Source of the DNA: Betaproteobacteria bacterium
GTDB taxonomy: Bacteria > Pseudomonadota > Gammaproteobacteria > Burkholderiales > Casimicrobiaceae
DNA length: 64,000 bases
Direction: 5' to 3'
NCBI GenBank assembly: GCA_016716425.1
Contig: JADJWJ010000020.1
Coordinates: 1 to 64,000 of the forward strand
Below, one piece after another: positions 18,750 to 27,653 of this stretch. The first letter of the stretch is position 1, and each line of letters begins with the position of its first letter. Under the pieces are notes generated by a model, which was not told where the DNA came from, did no database searches, and worked only from the letters and a program-made list of their open reading frames with translations. A program made the translations under genes and the position numbers.

Positions 18750-19266
18750 CCGCTACGCCCGGGAAGCGCGCGGAGACCGCCCGCACGAACGCCGCCGGGT
18801 CGGCCGGCGACACGACGATCGCGCGGCCGGGGACGAACAGCACGACCGCGCGCGACCAGTCGGTCACGAACGCGCGGTACGGCCCGATCTCGCGGCTGCG
18901 AAAGCGTCCGGTGAACGAGAGCAGGCCGCCGTTGCCGAAGACGCGCACCGAGCCCTTGAGCAGCGCCGGGTCGGTCGCGACGCGGACGAGCCCCGTGAGC
19001 GGCACGGAGGTCCACCACAGCAGCCGGCGGACGCGCAGCTCGTGCCGGTCGACCTCGTAGCCGAGCACCACGAACAGCACCGCGGAGATCGCGATCGCGG
19101 GCGGGACGAACGCGACGAAGACGCCGAAGGTCTCCGCGAACGGCACGCGCGTGCCGCGCGGAATCGCCATCACCGCACCGATGCCGGCGGCGGCCAGGAC
19201 GCCGCCGCCGAACAGCGTCGCCACGCGCAGCATCGTGGACCAGGGGGCGGCGGGGAAGTGAGGCAT
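18739..19266 (-). CDS. Membrane protein with PH-like domain (hypothetical)
   Basis: This 175-residue protein from ATG 19266 has two N-terminal membrane helices (VATLFGGGVLAAAGIGAVMA and FVAFVPPAIAISAVLFVVLG). A cytoplasmic beta-rich domain follows (VDRHELRVRRLLWWTSVPL, VRVFGNGGLLSFTGRF, AVVLFVPGRAIVVSPADPAA). This arrangement is typical of small bacterial PH-domain (YcxB/DUF) proteins, whose function is unknown. It overlaps the convergent upstream gene by 11 bp. Confidence 0.65.
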   Translation of the reverse strand: MPHFPAAPWSTMLRVATLFGGGVLAAAGIGAVMAIPRGTRVPFAETFGVFVAFVPPAIAISAVLFVVLGYEVDRHELRVRRLLWWTSVPLTGLVRVATDPALLKGSVRVFGNGGLLSFTGRFRSREIGPYRAFVTDWSRAVVLFVPGRAIVVSPADPAAFVRAVSARFPGVAVSS

Positions 19267-19316
19267 CGACGACTCCGGCCGCGTGCGGTCAGCGGACTGT
19301 GGAACAATCCCCGGTG

Positions 19317-19410
19317 TCATCCCGAGGAGCGTAGCGACGAGGATTCCGCTTGAACCCAGTCCGTTGCTTGGCGGCAGATGCAGATCCCTCGCTCCGCTCG
19401 GGATGACACC
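19317..19410. repeat. Imperfect inverted repeat (ATCCCGAGGAGCG / CGCTCCGCTCGGGATGA)
   Basis: GTCATCCCGAGGAGCGTAGC at 19317 is answered by GCTCCGCTCGGGATGACACC at about 19390 in inverted orientation, making a roughly 94-bp hairpin-forming element. One arm recurs at about 12149 in the urtA-urtB gap. It is a dispersed non-coding palindromic repeat. Confidence 0.75.
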
Positions 19411-19445
19411 GGGAAGTGGATGGTGGCACGAACTTCGTCAGCCGA

Positions 19446-19988
19446 TCAGACGGAAAGCGCGGAGGGCGTGAGGTCGCGGCGGGCGGCCATTTCGCCGCCG
19501 ATTGCAGCGAGGTCGGCCGCGCTCAAGGCCTCGGCCGCGCGCGGCAGCAGCGCGTCTTCCTCGCGCGCGATGTGGGTCGCGTACGCGCCGCACAGCTCGG
19601 CGACGCCCTTGGCCGGCAGGTAGGCGCCGCTGCGCGCCACGATCGCGGACAGCAGCGGGCGGATCCGCAACCAGCGCGCGGCGAGCACCACGTGCTCGCG
19701 CTCGAGCGTGGCCGCGAGATTCGCCATGTCGGGCGCCACCCGGACGAGGCGCGGAAACAGGCTCTGCTCCTCGTCGGCGTGATGATGGACGGCAGCCGTG
19801 TCGAAGTAGCGCAGGATCGCCGTCGCCGCTGTCCGCGCGTCGTGGTCGGCGTGGTGCTCGGGCAGGTGCCGCCGCAGCCGGCCGAGCGTGGCGAGCTGGC
19901 GCTCGATCCGGCGATGGCAGGCGCGCAGCACGCCGAGCGGATCGTCGAATCCGGGTGCGGCGGTTGCGGCGAACGGATCGGTGGCCAT
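19446..19988 (-). CDS. Hemerythrin HHE-domain protein
   Basis: This 180-residue soluble four-helix protein from ATG 19988 has the HHE pattern: LRACHRRIERQLATLGRL, YFDTAAVHHHADEEQSLFPR, LEREHVVLAARW and ATHIAREEDALLPRAAEAL. The His and Glu residues would bind a non-haem di-iron site. Bacterial members act in oxygen, NO or iron sensing and handling. There is no operon partner. Confidence 0.88.
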   Translation of the reverse strand: MATDPFAATAAPGFDDPLGVLRACHRRIERQLATLGRLRRHLPEHHADHDARTAATAILRYFDTAAVHHHADEEQSLFPRLVRVAPDMANLAATLEREHVVLAARWLRIRPLLSAIVARSGAYLPAKGVAELCGAYATHIAREEDALLPRAAEALSAADLAAIGGEMAARRDLTPSALSV

Positions 19989-20090
19989 TGCGGTGCCTCG
20001 CAGTCTGGTGCGGCGCGCACGGCGCCCGGGCACCCGTATGCTAGCGCGCCCGCCCGCGCCGCGCGAGGCGCGCGTGCGTCGTCGCTGCTC

Positions 20091-20096
20091 TAGAAT
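20091..20096 (+). promoter_or_regulatory. Probable -10 box (TAGAAT) upstream of the CbiM-like gene
   Basis: CTCTAGAATGGG lies 22 bp upstream of ATG 20119. The same TAGAATG string occurs before the Pat-like gene (27915) and folB (40130), so it looks like the common -10 element of this genome. No clear -35 is seen. Confidence 0.4.
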
Positions 20097-20118
20097 GGGA
20101 AATGCGTCGGATTCGCCG

Positions 20119-20784
20119 ATGGACGTAGCCGCGGCGCCGCTACCGCCGGCGTGGGTGGCCGGCAGCGCGCTGGCTGCGCTCGCGGTCCTGGGCTACGCGC
20201 TGCGGCGCGCACCGTGGCGGCGGTTCGCCTCCAGCGAGGCCGTCCACGTCTGGTACGGCACGATCTTCGCGCTCGTCGTGCTGTGGAGCGTGCGCGCGAC
20301 GGTCGAGCACGTCGTCGTCATCCACCTGCTCGGCACCGCGGGCTTTGCGCTCGCGTCGGGCGGCCCGCTCGCGCTGGTGGGAGGGGCCGTCGTCGTCGCG
20401 CTCTCGGCGCTCGTGCACGGCACGCCGCTGCCGAACGTCCCGCTCGTGTTCCTGCTCTCGGTGGCGCTGCCGGTGGCCGTTGCGCTCGCGCTGCTGCGCG
20501 CGACGCAGCGCCACCTGCCGCCGAACTTCTTCGTGTACGCGTTCGCCGGCTCGTTCCTCGGGCCGGCGCTCGGGTTCGGCGCGGCGGGCGTTGCCGGCGC
20601 GGCGACGCTGGCACTCACCGGCGCTGCCGATGCCGCGGTCGTTTTCGGCGAGTACGTGCCGTACCTCATCTATCTCGCGTTCGCCGAGGGCACGCTGACC
20701 GGCATGCTGGTTACGCTGCTCGTCGTGTACCGGCCGCAGTGGGTTGCGACGTTCGACGACGCGCGGTATCTCCACCGGCAGTAG
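20119..20784 (+). CDS. Energy-coupling-factor-type (CbiM-like) membrane protein
   Basis: This 221-residue protein has about six or seven membrane segments. The end is characteristic of a CbiM-related family in proteobacteria: PPNFFVYAFAGSFLGPALGF, YVPYLIYLAFAEGTLTGMLV and VVYRPQWVATFDDARYL. In true CbiM an N-terminal Met-His binds cobalt or nickel. That motif is absent here (MDVAAAPLPP), so the substrate is open. A nickel role next to a urease locus would be attractive but is not shown. ATG 20095 is an alternative start. Confidence 0.7.
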   Translation: MDVAAAPLPPAWVAGSALAALAVLGYALRRAPWRRFASSEAVHVWYGTIFALVVLWSVRATVEHVVVIHLLGTAGFALASGGPLALVGGAVVVALSALVHGTPLPNVPLVFLLSVALPVAVALALLRATQRHLPPNFFVYAFAGSFLGPALGFGAAGVAGAATLALTGAADAAVVFGEYVPYLIYLAFAEGTLTGMLVTLLVVYRPQWVATFDDARYLHRQ

Positions 20785-20862
20785 CCCCGCCCTGCGCGGC
20801 GCCCGGCGGCGGCCCGGGCGGGCAAGAGCGAGCCAGGGCGCTTTGCCGGTCGTGCCGACACG

Positions 20863-21777
20863 CTACGCGCCGCCCGGCGGCGGCGTCAGCGTGCGCAGTT
20901 CCGCGCGCAGCGCCGCAAGCTCGGCGCGCAGGGCGCGGATCTCCTTGTGCAATTCGAGGGTCAGCCGCAGCTCCTCGGCGTCGAGCAGCTGCCCGAGTTC
21001 CGCGCGCAGCGTGACGATGTCGCGCTGCAGGCTCTCGCGGTTGCGCGCCTCTTCGCCGCCGATGAAGAACGTGACGACGTTGGCCGTGAACAGCGTCATC
21101 AGCGCGACGCCGATCAGCACGGTCAGCACGGCGATGACGCGGGTGCCGCCTGTCGTCGGCACGACGTCGCCGTAGCCGACGGTGGCGCCGGTGATGAACG
21201 CGAGCCACAGCCCGTCCCAGAACGACTTGATCGCCGGGTCGAGCCAGTAGAAGAGCGCGCCCAGCGCCAGCATCGTCAGGAACGAGACGCCGAGCAGCAT
21301 CGGCGCGCCCTTGCGCGTGAACAGGATCCGGAACTCGGTGGCTGCGCGAACGACCACCAGCAGCGCCACGGCGCCGCGCATCGCCCGGACGACCGCGATC
21401 CAATCGGTGGCTGCGCCGAACGCCGCCGCCGCGGCGCCGGCGATGATGACGACGTTGAGCCAGTTCTCGAAGAAGTAGCGCCAGGGAAAGCTCGACACCG
21501 CCATCATCCAGACCATCTCGGCGGCAAACGCCACGAGGATCACGAAGTCGAGGAACGACGCCACCCTGTGCCAGGCCGGGTCGATGTCGGCCGTGGCGAG
21601 CAGGTAGGCCGGCACGGACGCCAGCGCGACGGCGACCATGAACCAGTGCAGCCGATGCTGCCAGTCGTGGGCGACGGCGTTGTCGTCGGCGGCGACGCCG
21701 CCGAGTCCGATCCAGACGAGGGGAGTGTGGGTCATGGCGGTCGGCGGCACGTGGTCGGCAGCAGCGGCACCCGTCAT
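20863..21777 (-). CDS. Voltage-gated-type potassium channel
   Basis: This is a 304-residue ion channel. Membrane segments S1-S4 lie at about residues 45-160 (FLDFVILVAFAAEMVWMMAV, WLNVVIIAGAAAAAFGAATD) and include the basic VVRAMRGAVALLVVVRAA. The pore loop has selectivity filter ATVGYGDVVP, and S6 is VLTVLIGVALMTLFTANVVT. The C-terminus is a coiled coil (RDIVTLRAELGQLLDAEELR) with heptad-like repeats of LRAELAALRAEL, suiting a tetramer. An internal ATG at 21735 (MTHTPLVWIG) is a possible start. Confidence 0.88.
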   Translation of the reverse strand: MTGAAAADHVPPTAMTHTPLVWIGLGGVAADDNAVAHDWQHRLHWFMVAVALASVPAYLLATADIDPAWHRVASFLDFVILVAFAAEMVWMMAVSSFPWRYFFENWLNVVIIAGAAAAAFGAATDWIAVVRAMRGAVALLVVVRAATEFRILFTRKGAPMLLGVSFLTMLALGALFYWLDPAIKSFWDGLWLAFITGATVGYGDVVPTTGGTRVIAVLTVLIGVALMTLFTANVVTFFIGGEEARNRESLQRDIVTLRAELGQLLDAEELRLTLELHKEIRALRAELAALRAELRTLTPPPGGA

Positions 21778-21835
21778 CGTATGGGCAACCGCAGCGTCAT
21801 TCTATTGAGAATTACGGAAATGCGTGACTGATACT

Positions 21836-21915
21836 CCGTCGTTCCCGCGAAGGCGGGAACCCAGCGGCTTTCCGCCAACGACGCTGGGTCCCCGCTTTCG
21901 CGGGGACGACGGGAG
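21836..21915. repeat. dRS3-like inverted repeat pair
   Basis: TTCCCGCGAAGGCGGGAA (TTCCC-N8-GGGAA) is followed about 40 bp on by GTCCCCGCTTTCGCGGGGAC, and the two halves (AACCCAGCG and CGCTGGGTC) are complementary. The layout is that of the widespread ATTCCC-N8-GGGAAT type of dispersed repeat. It lies between the K+ channel start and the 3' end of the methyltransferase operon. Confidence 0.8.
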
Positions 21916-21962
21916 ATTTGCGAGCGACGTCACTCGATTCGGTAAAGATCAGTAGGCGCGCG

Positions 21963-22712
21963 TCACGGCGCGCGGGCCACCAGCGTGAAGAACTGCGCCG
22001 ACGCGGGCCCGGCGGCCTGCCCGTAGTCCCACCACTCGCCGACGGGCGTGAGGCCCGGCGCCGCGACGGCCTCGCGCAGCGCCGTGGGCGCGTACGGGCG
22101 GATGGTCTCGGCCACGTCGACTTGCTCGACGACCGTGCCGTCGGCGCCGCACAGCCGATATCGGCGCTCGATGCGATTGGTGGCGGCGTCGACCGGGCGC
22201 AGGCGCTTCCAGCGCGCGAGCGTGTGCTCGCCGAACGGGCGGCGGTAGTCGAGCGTGAAGTCGTCCTGCGCGGCGACGGGTCGCGGCACGAACGCATCGA
22301 CGACGAGCCATCCCCCCGGCCGCAGCAGCTCACGCATCCGGCCGCACAGCCGCGCGACCGCACCGTCCCCGGTGACGTACGTGACGAGTGAGTACGGGCA
22401 CAGGATCACGCCGAAGCCGCCGGTCAGCGCCGGCCGCGTGACGTCCATCCGCGCGATGCGCGCTGGCAGCCCGCGTTGCGCGGCCTTCCGCTTGAGTTCG
22501 CGCAGCATGCCGGCCGACGCGTCCACGCCGATCGCGTCGATGCCGCGCGCGACGAGCTCGAGCAGGATCCGGCCGTTGCCGCACCCGAGCTCGAGCGCCG
22601 TCCCGCCGTGCCGGTGGCACAGGTCGGCATAGAAGCCGACGTCGTCGAACGGCATGTTGCGCGCCATGTCGACGTCGTAGAAGCGGGCGATGCGGTCGTA
22701 GTTGTTGCTCAT
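21963..22712 (-). CDS. Class I SAM-dependent methyltransferase
   Basis: This 249-residue protein from ATG 22712 (MSNNYDRIARFYDVDMARNM) has motif I ALELGCGNGRIL, motif II AIGVDASAGMLRELK, ARMDVTRPAL and post-motif LLRPGGWLVVDAFVP. The substrate is unknown. As last gene of the wecB operon it may methylate a sugar or a surface polymer. It is preceded by three tandem repeat units whose last ATGA is its own start codon. Confidence 0.85.
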   Translation of the reverse strand: MSNNYDRIARFYDVDMARNMPFDDVGFYADLCHRHGGTALELGCGNGRILLELVARGIDAIGVDASAGMLRELKRKAAQRGLPARIARMDVTRPALTGGFGVILCPYSLVTYVTGDGAVARLCGRMRELLRPGGWLVVDAFVPRPVAAQDDFTLDYRRPFGEHTLARWKRLRPVDAATNRIERRYRLCGADGTVVEQVDVAETIRPYAPTALREAVAAPGLTPVGEWWDYGQAAGPASAQFFTLVARAP

Positions 22713-22935
22713 AGTTCCCCCCGAGCGGCGCTGCCCGCGCACCCCCCAGGGGGCGAGCGCCTTGGGGCGGCCCGGCGGCGCTCATGGCCCCCCCCGAGCG
22801 GCGCTGCGCGCCGCACCCCCCAGGGGGCGAGCGCCTTGGGGCGGCCCGGCGGCGCTCAGGGCTCCCCCCGAGCGGCGCTGCGCGCCGCACCCCCCAGGGG
22901 GCGAGCGCCTTGGGGCGGCCCGGCGGCGCTCATCG
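22713..22935 (-). repeat. Three tandem ~74-bp repeats between glycosyltransferase and methyltransferase
   Basis: Units recur every 73-74 bp (marker GAGCGGCGCTG at 22723, 22796, 22870), each with a C6-AGG-G5 hairpin and a GGCGCTGCGCGCCG-type palindrome. On the coding (minus) strand the glycosyltransferase stop forms ATGA (22933-22930) with a frame MSAAGPPQGARPLGG...GEP that ends one unit later. The second unit follows from CTGA and ends in ATGA. The third has lost one base and would otherwise end in the ATGA of the methyltransferase start. The array thus sits in stop/start junctions as the ureA/ureB repeats do, with a different sequence. Confidence 0.88.
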
Positions 22936-25140
22936 GCCCCCCCGCTCGCGCAGCAGCGCATCGTACAGCGACTTCTGCAGCGCCACGCTGCGCTCCCACG
23001 CGAACGTCGCGAGGGCGCCCGGTGCCGGCGCCTCCAGCGCGTGCCGGCGCGCCGGGTCGGCGAGCAGCGCCGCGACCGGCTCGGCCATCGCCGCGACATC
23101 GGCGACCGTCACCAGCGCCGCAGGCGCGCCCGTTGCGAAGCCGCGCGCGCCCGCGCGCGTGCTGACGCACACGCGGCCCGCGGCGAGCGACTCGACGAGC
23201 TTCACCGCCGAGCCGCGGATCTCCAGTTGCGGGTTGATCGTGAGCGCGCTGTCCGCGAGCAGCGCGGGCACGTCATCGCGATGGCCGCAGACCGTGACGC
23301 CGGCTTGCGCGAACAGCGGATCGTCGCGCGTGAACGCGGGATGCTCGTCGCCGGCCAGCACGAGCAGCGTGGCCTGCGGCGCGCGGGCGCGAATCGCCGG
23401 CCACGCGTCGCGCAGGAAGCGCGCGATGCCGTCACGATTGGCGCTGTAGCGGAACGGCCCGACGAACAGCACGCGCGCCCCGGCCGACGGCGCGTACGCG
23501 GCGGCGGCCGCGCGGCTGCCGTTGGGTACGCACGCGATGCGCGGATGCGCGAGCAGCGCCTGGTCCTCCTCCGAGCAGACGACGAGCGCATCGTAGGCGG
23601 CGAGGTCGCGCGCGAACGCGTCGGCGTCGGCCGCAGTGGCGAAGTCCCCGGGACCGTACGCGTCGTGCAGGTCGAGGACCCAGCGCGCGTCCGGCGCGCG
23701 CCGCCGCACGAGGGGTGCCAACTCGGCGTACTCGACTTGCACGACGTCCGGCCGAAACGTCGCGAGCGCCGCATCGACGGCCGCCGTGAGATCCGCGTGG
23801 CAGTGCGTGCGCATGCGCTGCGCGAGGTCGGCGGCTTCCGCGGACGACGCGCGCTCCGCGCGCTGCACGAGGTGCACGGCGGCGAGCCCGGCGAATCCGG
23901 CGAAGCTGCGCGCGTCGTACAGCGACGCCTCGTCGGTGACGAGCGCCACGTCGAAGTCGGGCGTGAGGCCGCGCAGCAGCTCGGCCACGCGCCGCGCGCC
24001 TCCGTGGCGCGGCGGCAGCACGACGAACGGCGACACGACGAGCAGCCGGCGCGCGCGGGCGGGGTCCGGTTCGCGCAGCCGATAGCTGTACGACGACGCG
24101 GCGAGCGCAACCGCGGCGGCGTCGGGCGCGGACAGCCGCGGCGGCGCCGGAGGGCTCGCGCGCCTGCGCGCGAGCCGCTGCCGGAACACGCCCGCCGCCT
24201 GCCGCGGATGCGCGAGCTCGCGCTGGCTGGCGTAGGGCAGGTCGCACGCGCGCTCCATCAGCCACGCGGCGGGAAAGCCGGTCGCGCCGTGGCGCGCGTC
24301 GAACAGCCAGCGGTTGCGCTCGACGATGCGATCGAGCTCGTCCGGCGTGTAGAAGCGCGCGGTGGTCGCCCGGTGCGCGTGCGTCGCGCGCGACGCGGGG
24401 CAGTAGAGCACGCGCCAGCCGTCGCGCCACGCCCGCAGGCCCCACTCGGCGTCCTCCCAGTAGAACGGGTCGTAGCAGCGACTCTCGCGCACGTACGCGG
24501 TGAGCGGCGCCGTGCGGAACAGCGTGGCTCCGCCGCTCGCGCACAGGTGCGGGATGGCCTCCGCCGTCGCGGGCACCGGCGCGTGGTAGAGGTGGACGCC
24601 GCCGCGGTCGACGTACCAGTCGGTGAAGCCCGTCTCCTCGCGCCGGCCGTCGGCACTCACCTGCAGGATCTGCGACGCCAGCGCGAACACGTCGGGCGCG
24701 CGCCAGCGCACGATCTCGGCGAGTGCTTCGCCTTCGAGCGTCATGTCGTTGTTGAGCAGGTACGTGCCGTCGTGGCGCGCAAGTGCCAAGCCGCGGGCGA
24801 TCGCCTCGCCGAACGGCAGCGGCGCGTCGGAATGCACCCACTCGACGTCGGGAAATCGCGCGGCCACACCCACGTACGCGGACCGTGGCGCGCCGTTGGC
24901 GACGACGACGATCTGCCGCGGCTCGTCGACGCGGTCGAGCGCCGCGGCGAGTGCCCCGAGCGTGGCGGCGAGCATGAGCGGCGCGTCGCGCTCCGGGATG
25001 ATCGTCGTGATGCCGGGCGCCCATGGTCGCGCCGGCGGCGCGCGCGGCGTGGGCGCGAACGCCGACAGGCGGTCCGCGGCGGCGATGGCCATGGCCAGCG
25101 GCGCCAGGCGCAGCCGCTGCCGCCAGCTCGTGCCCCACAT
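22930..25140 (-). CDS. Two-domain glycosyltransferase (GT2 + GT4)
   Basis: This 736-residue protein has two catalytic domains. Residues about 40-290 are GT-A/GT2: ITTIIPERD, YLLNNDMTLEGEA with a DxD-like NND, and CYDPFYWEDAEWGLRAWRDG. Residues about 370-730 are GT-B/GT4: LLVVSPFVVLPPRHGGARR, VLFVGPFRYSANRDGIARFL, VTVCGHRDDVPALLADS and GSAVKLVESLAAGRVCVST. It probably adds two sugars in polysaccharide or O-antigen synthesis. It is encoded 47 bp after the preceding gene in the wecB operon. Confidence 0.88.
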   Translation of the reverse strand: MWGTSWRQRLRLAPLAMAIAAADRLSAFAPTPRAPPARPWAPGITTIIPERDAPLMLAATLGALAAALDRVDEPRQIVVVANGAPRSAYVGVAARFPDVEWVHSDAPLPFGEAIARGLALARHDGTYLLNNDMTLEGEALAEIVRWRAPDVFALASQILQVSADGRREETGFTDWYVDRGGVHLYHAPVPATAEAIPHLCASGGATLFRTAPLTAYVRESRCYDPFYWEDAEWGLRAWRDGWRVLYCPASRATHAHRATTARFYTPDELDRIVERNRWLFDARHGATGFPAAWLMERACDLPYASQRELAHPRQAAGVFRQRLARRRASPPAPPRLSAPDAAAVALAASSYSYRLREPDPARARRLLVVSPFVVLPPRHGGARRVAELLRGLTPDFDVALVTDEASLYDARSFAGFAGLAAVHLVQRAERASSAEAADLAQRMRTHCHADLTAAVDAALATFRPDVVQVEYAELAPLVRRRAPDARWVLDLHDAYGPGDFATAADADAFARDLAAYDALVVCSEEDQALLAHPRIACVPNGSRAAAAAYAPSAGARVLFVGPFRYSANRDGIARFLRDAWPAIRARAPQATLLVLAGDEHPAFTRDDPLFAQAGVTVCGHRDDVPALLADSALTINPQLEIRGSAVKLVESLAAGRVCVSTRAGARGFATGAPAALVTVADVAAMAEPVAALLADPARRHALEAPAPGALATFAWERSVALQKSLYDALLRERGGR

Positions 25141-25187
25141 GGTGCGCTATCCCGGGCGCCGGCCCGCCGCGCGCGTGCGTGCGGCCA

Positions 25188-26327
25188 TCAGACGATGAGC
25201 GGATCGCCGCCGCGCCACGTGCCAGCGTTCGGGTGCGCGGCAAACGCGAGCGCCTGGTCCGCGAACATTGCAGCCCAGACGTTGCACGCCGCCGCCGCCG
25301 GCGCGTCCACGGCGAACGCGACGGCGCCCGAGGGCCGCAGCTGCCGCGCAAGCAGGTCCCGGAGGTTGCCGAGCGTCGCGCGATCCGGCGCGTGTTCCGG
25401 GTGCTCGGCGCCGAGCAGCGTGCCGATGCGCAGCGCCTGCGCCAGCACGTCGACGCGCGCGGGTCCGCGGGCCGCGGCATCCGCGTCCAGCGTCTCCGGC
25501 AGGCGGCCGTCGGTCCCCGCCTGCGCGAGCAGCGCGGCGAGCTGCGTACCCACCGCCGCCAGCACCACCGGGAAGCGGGGATCCTTTGGCAGCGCCAGCA
25601 AGCCTTCCAGCGCGTAGAGCCGGGGATGCGCCTCGGCGTGCGGATGCGCGAGCGTCCACTCGATGCTCGCCGCGAACGTCGCGTGTGCGGCGGCAGCCAC
25701 CGGCGCCGAGATGCCAGGCAGCGTGCGCGCCGCCGTGATCACGCCGGCCGCCGCCTTCGCGAGGAACGCGCCGCGGCGCGTCGACCAGCGGTCGGGAAGC
25801 GTCACCCGCGCGTCGTGCGCGCGGCACGCGGCGAACACGCCGTCGGCGTCGATCAGCGAAGCGAGGATGCGCGAAACGCCGGCCACGACGCCGGCGTCCG
25901 GGACCACGAGTCCTTCGCGCGCGGCGGAGCCGAGCCCGCGCGCGACCATCGCGACATCGAAGAAGAACACCGCGCCATTGCGCCAGTCGTCGACCTGGCC
26001 GGCGAGGAGGACGCGCGTCTGCGGCGGGCCCGCGAGCGCGAGCCACGTCCCGAGCCACTGCTGGACGGCCGCCGCGCGCGCCGCCAGCGCGTCGCCGCCG
26101 CCGAACGTGCGCGCGCGCCACGCGAGCCACTGCAGGTAGTAGCCGGCGATTTCCGGATAGACGTAGGTCGGCGCGCCGGACTCCGCGATCGTGCCGGCGA
26201 TCGCGCCCGCGTGCGCCCCGCTGCGCAACTGCGCGGGCCCGTCGAGCAGCCACGGCGCGATCGCGGTTCCGGGGGCGGGGGCTCTGTGTCCCGCGGCCGC
26301 CGCCGGTAGGTCGACTGCGGAACTCAT
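25188..26327 (-). CDS. Hypothetical protein of the polysaccharide operon, alpha/alpha-toroid-like
   Basis: This is a 379-residue soluble protein from ATG 26327, overlapping wecB as ATGA. The sequence is mostly Ala-rich helices with recurring aromatic/Gly motifs (PTYVYPEIAGYYLQWLAWRA, RNGAVFFFDVAMVARGLG, RLYALEGLLALP). This recalls the alpha/alpha-toroid folds of epimerases and cyclases in sugar clusters. I cannot assign a reaction. Tight coupling to wecB and the glycosyltransferase suggests a role on the same surface glycan. Confidence 0.65.
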   Translation of the reverse strand: MSSAVDLPAAAAGHRAPAPGTAIAPWLLDGPAQLRSGAHAGAIAGTIAESGAPTYVYPEIAGYYLQWLAWRARTFGGGDALAARAAAVQQWLGTWLALAGPPQTRVLLAGQVDDWRNGAVFFFDVAMVARGLGSAAREGLVVPDAGVVAGVSRILASLIDADGVFAACRAHDARVTLPDRWSTRRGAFLAKAAAGVITAARTLPGISAPVAAAAHATFAASIEWTLAHPHAEAHPRLYALEGLLALPKDPRFPVVLAAVGTQLAALLAQAGTDGRLPETLDADAAARGPARVDVLAQALRIGTLLGAEHPEHAPDRATLGNLRDLLARQLRPSGAVAFAVDAPAAAACNVWAAMFADQALAFAAHPNAGTWRGGDPLIV

Positions 26328-27514
26328 GCGGCGGCCGATTCGACCAGCGCGGACTCGAGGACGGCGACGATGCGCGCGGCCGCGGCTCCGTCGCCGTAGG
26401 GCGCGTGCCGATCGAACGGCAGCGGCGGCGCGGGCGGGCGCGCGAGCAGCGCGAGCGCCTCGCCGACGATCGCGTCCCGATCGACGGCCACGAGCCGCAC
26501 GAACCCGGTCGCGATGCCCTCCGGCCGCTCGGTGCTCGTGCGCGGAACCAGCAGCGGCACGCCGAGGTGCGGCACTTCCTCCTGGATGCCGCCCGAGTCG
26601 CTGATGACGAGCGCCGCGCGCGCCACGGCGGCGATGAAGTCGCGATAGGCCATCGGTGCGACCAGCGAGAACTGCGGGTGCGGGGAGAGTCGCGTGCGCA
26701 GCCGCGGCGCGATGCGCGGATTCGGGTGGACGGGCACGAGCAGCGTCAGCTCCGGCCGCCGCGCGGCCAGCGCGATCAGCGCATCGCAGATGACGTCCGC
26801 CTTGCCGTCCCAGTTCTCGCGCCGGTGCAGCGTGACGAGCACCTGCGTGCGCGCCTCGGGCGCGTGGCCGCGCCGCACGTCGCCGTGCGCGAGCAGCGTG
26901 CGCAGGCTGTCGATGCCGGTGTTGCCGACGTTGTGGACGCGCTGCGCCGGCGCGCCCTCCGCGAGCAGGTTGTCCTGCGCCGACGCGCAGGGCGCGAAGT
27001 GGTGCTGCGCGTACCGCGCGATGCGGCGCCGGAACCACTCTTCCGGGAACGGATCGGACACCGACGGCGCGCGCAGCCCCGCCTCGACGTGGACGACCGG
27101 CACCCCGGCCTGCACGCCCGCGCGCGCGCCGGCATACGCGGTCAGCGTGTCGCCTTGCACGACGACGAGCGACGGGCGATGGTGCTCGATCGCGCCGACG
27201 AGCGCGCGCGTCAGGTGCCGGCTTGCCGTGGTCAGGTTCGGGTGCGCGCCGAGCGCGGGGAGCTGCGTGTCGCACGCGATGCCGAACTCCGCGAACGTGC
27301 GCCGCACTGCCTCGACGTGCTGACCGCTGTTGACGACGATGCCGGCGAACGTGTGCCGGCGCGCGATCTCGCGCACGACGGGTGCCAGCTTGATGCACTC
27401 GGGGCGCGTACCGGCGACGATCAGCAACGACGGCCGTGCGCCGCGCACCAACCCGTGGCCGGAACGCGCGTGCGCCTTCGGGCGCGGCGGCTTCGCGGAT
27501 TGTGGGTCGTGCAA
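26324..27514 (-). CDS. wecB: UDP-N-acetylglucosamine 2-epimerase (non-hydrolysing)
   Basis: This 396-residue GT-B-fold epimerase interconverts UDP-GlcNAc and UDP-ManNAc. Motifs: GTRPECIKLAPVVRE, VVQGDTLTAYAGARAG, VVHVEAGLRAPS, VTLHRRENWDG, VISDSGGIQEEVPHLG and TSTERPEG. About 25 basic residues precede the core, so a later start is possible. It is first in a minus-strand operon with a toroid-like protein, a GT2-GT4 fusion and a methyltransferase. Confidence 0.94.
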   Translation of the reverse strand: MHDPQSAKPPRPKAHARSGHGLVRGARPSLLIVAGTRPECIKLAPVVREIARRHTFAGIVVNSGQHVEAVRRTFAEFGIACDTQLPALGAHPNLTTASRHLTRALVGAIEHHRPSLVVVQGDTLTAYAGARAGVQAGVPVVHVEAGLRAPSVSDPFPEEWFRRRIARYAQHHFAPCASAQDNLLAEGAPAQRVHNVGNTGIDSLRTLLAHGDVRRGHAPEARTQVLVTLHRRENWDGKADVICDALIALAARRPELTLLVPVHPNPRIAPRLRTRLSPHPQFSLVAPMAYRDFIAAVARAALVISDSGGIQEEVPHLGVPLLVPRTSTERPEGIATGFVRLVAVDRDAIVGEALALLARPPAPPLPFDRHAPYGDGAAAARIVAVLESALVESAAA

Positions 27515-27653
27515 GATGTGCCCCCGAACGGGAATCGGTTGCCGGCTTGGCCGGTCTCGGAATGGAATTGCCGGGCCCGCGCGCCCCCGGCTAGCGATAG
27601 GCCGTGGACCAACGTGCCGACGGCGCGCGGCGTCCTCGCCAAACCCCTGAAAT

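Noticed and set aside
20119..20784. Dedicated nickel transporter for urease
   Set aside because: The protein is CbiM-like but lacks the N-terminal Met-His metal site, and no CbiN/Q/O genes accompany it. Distance and separate promoter argue against a proven link.
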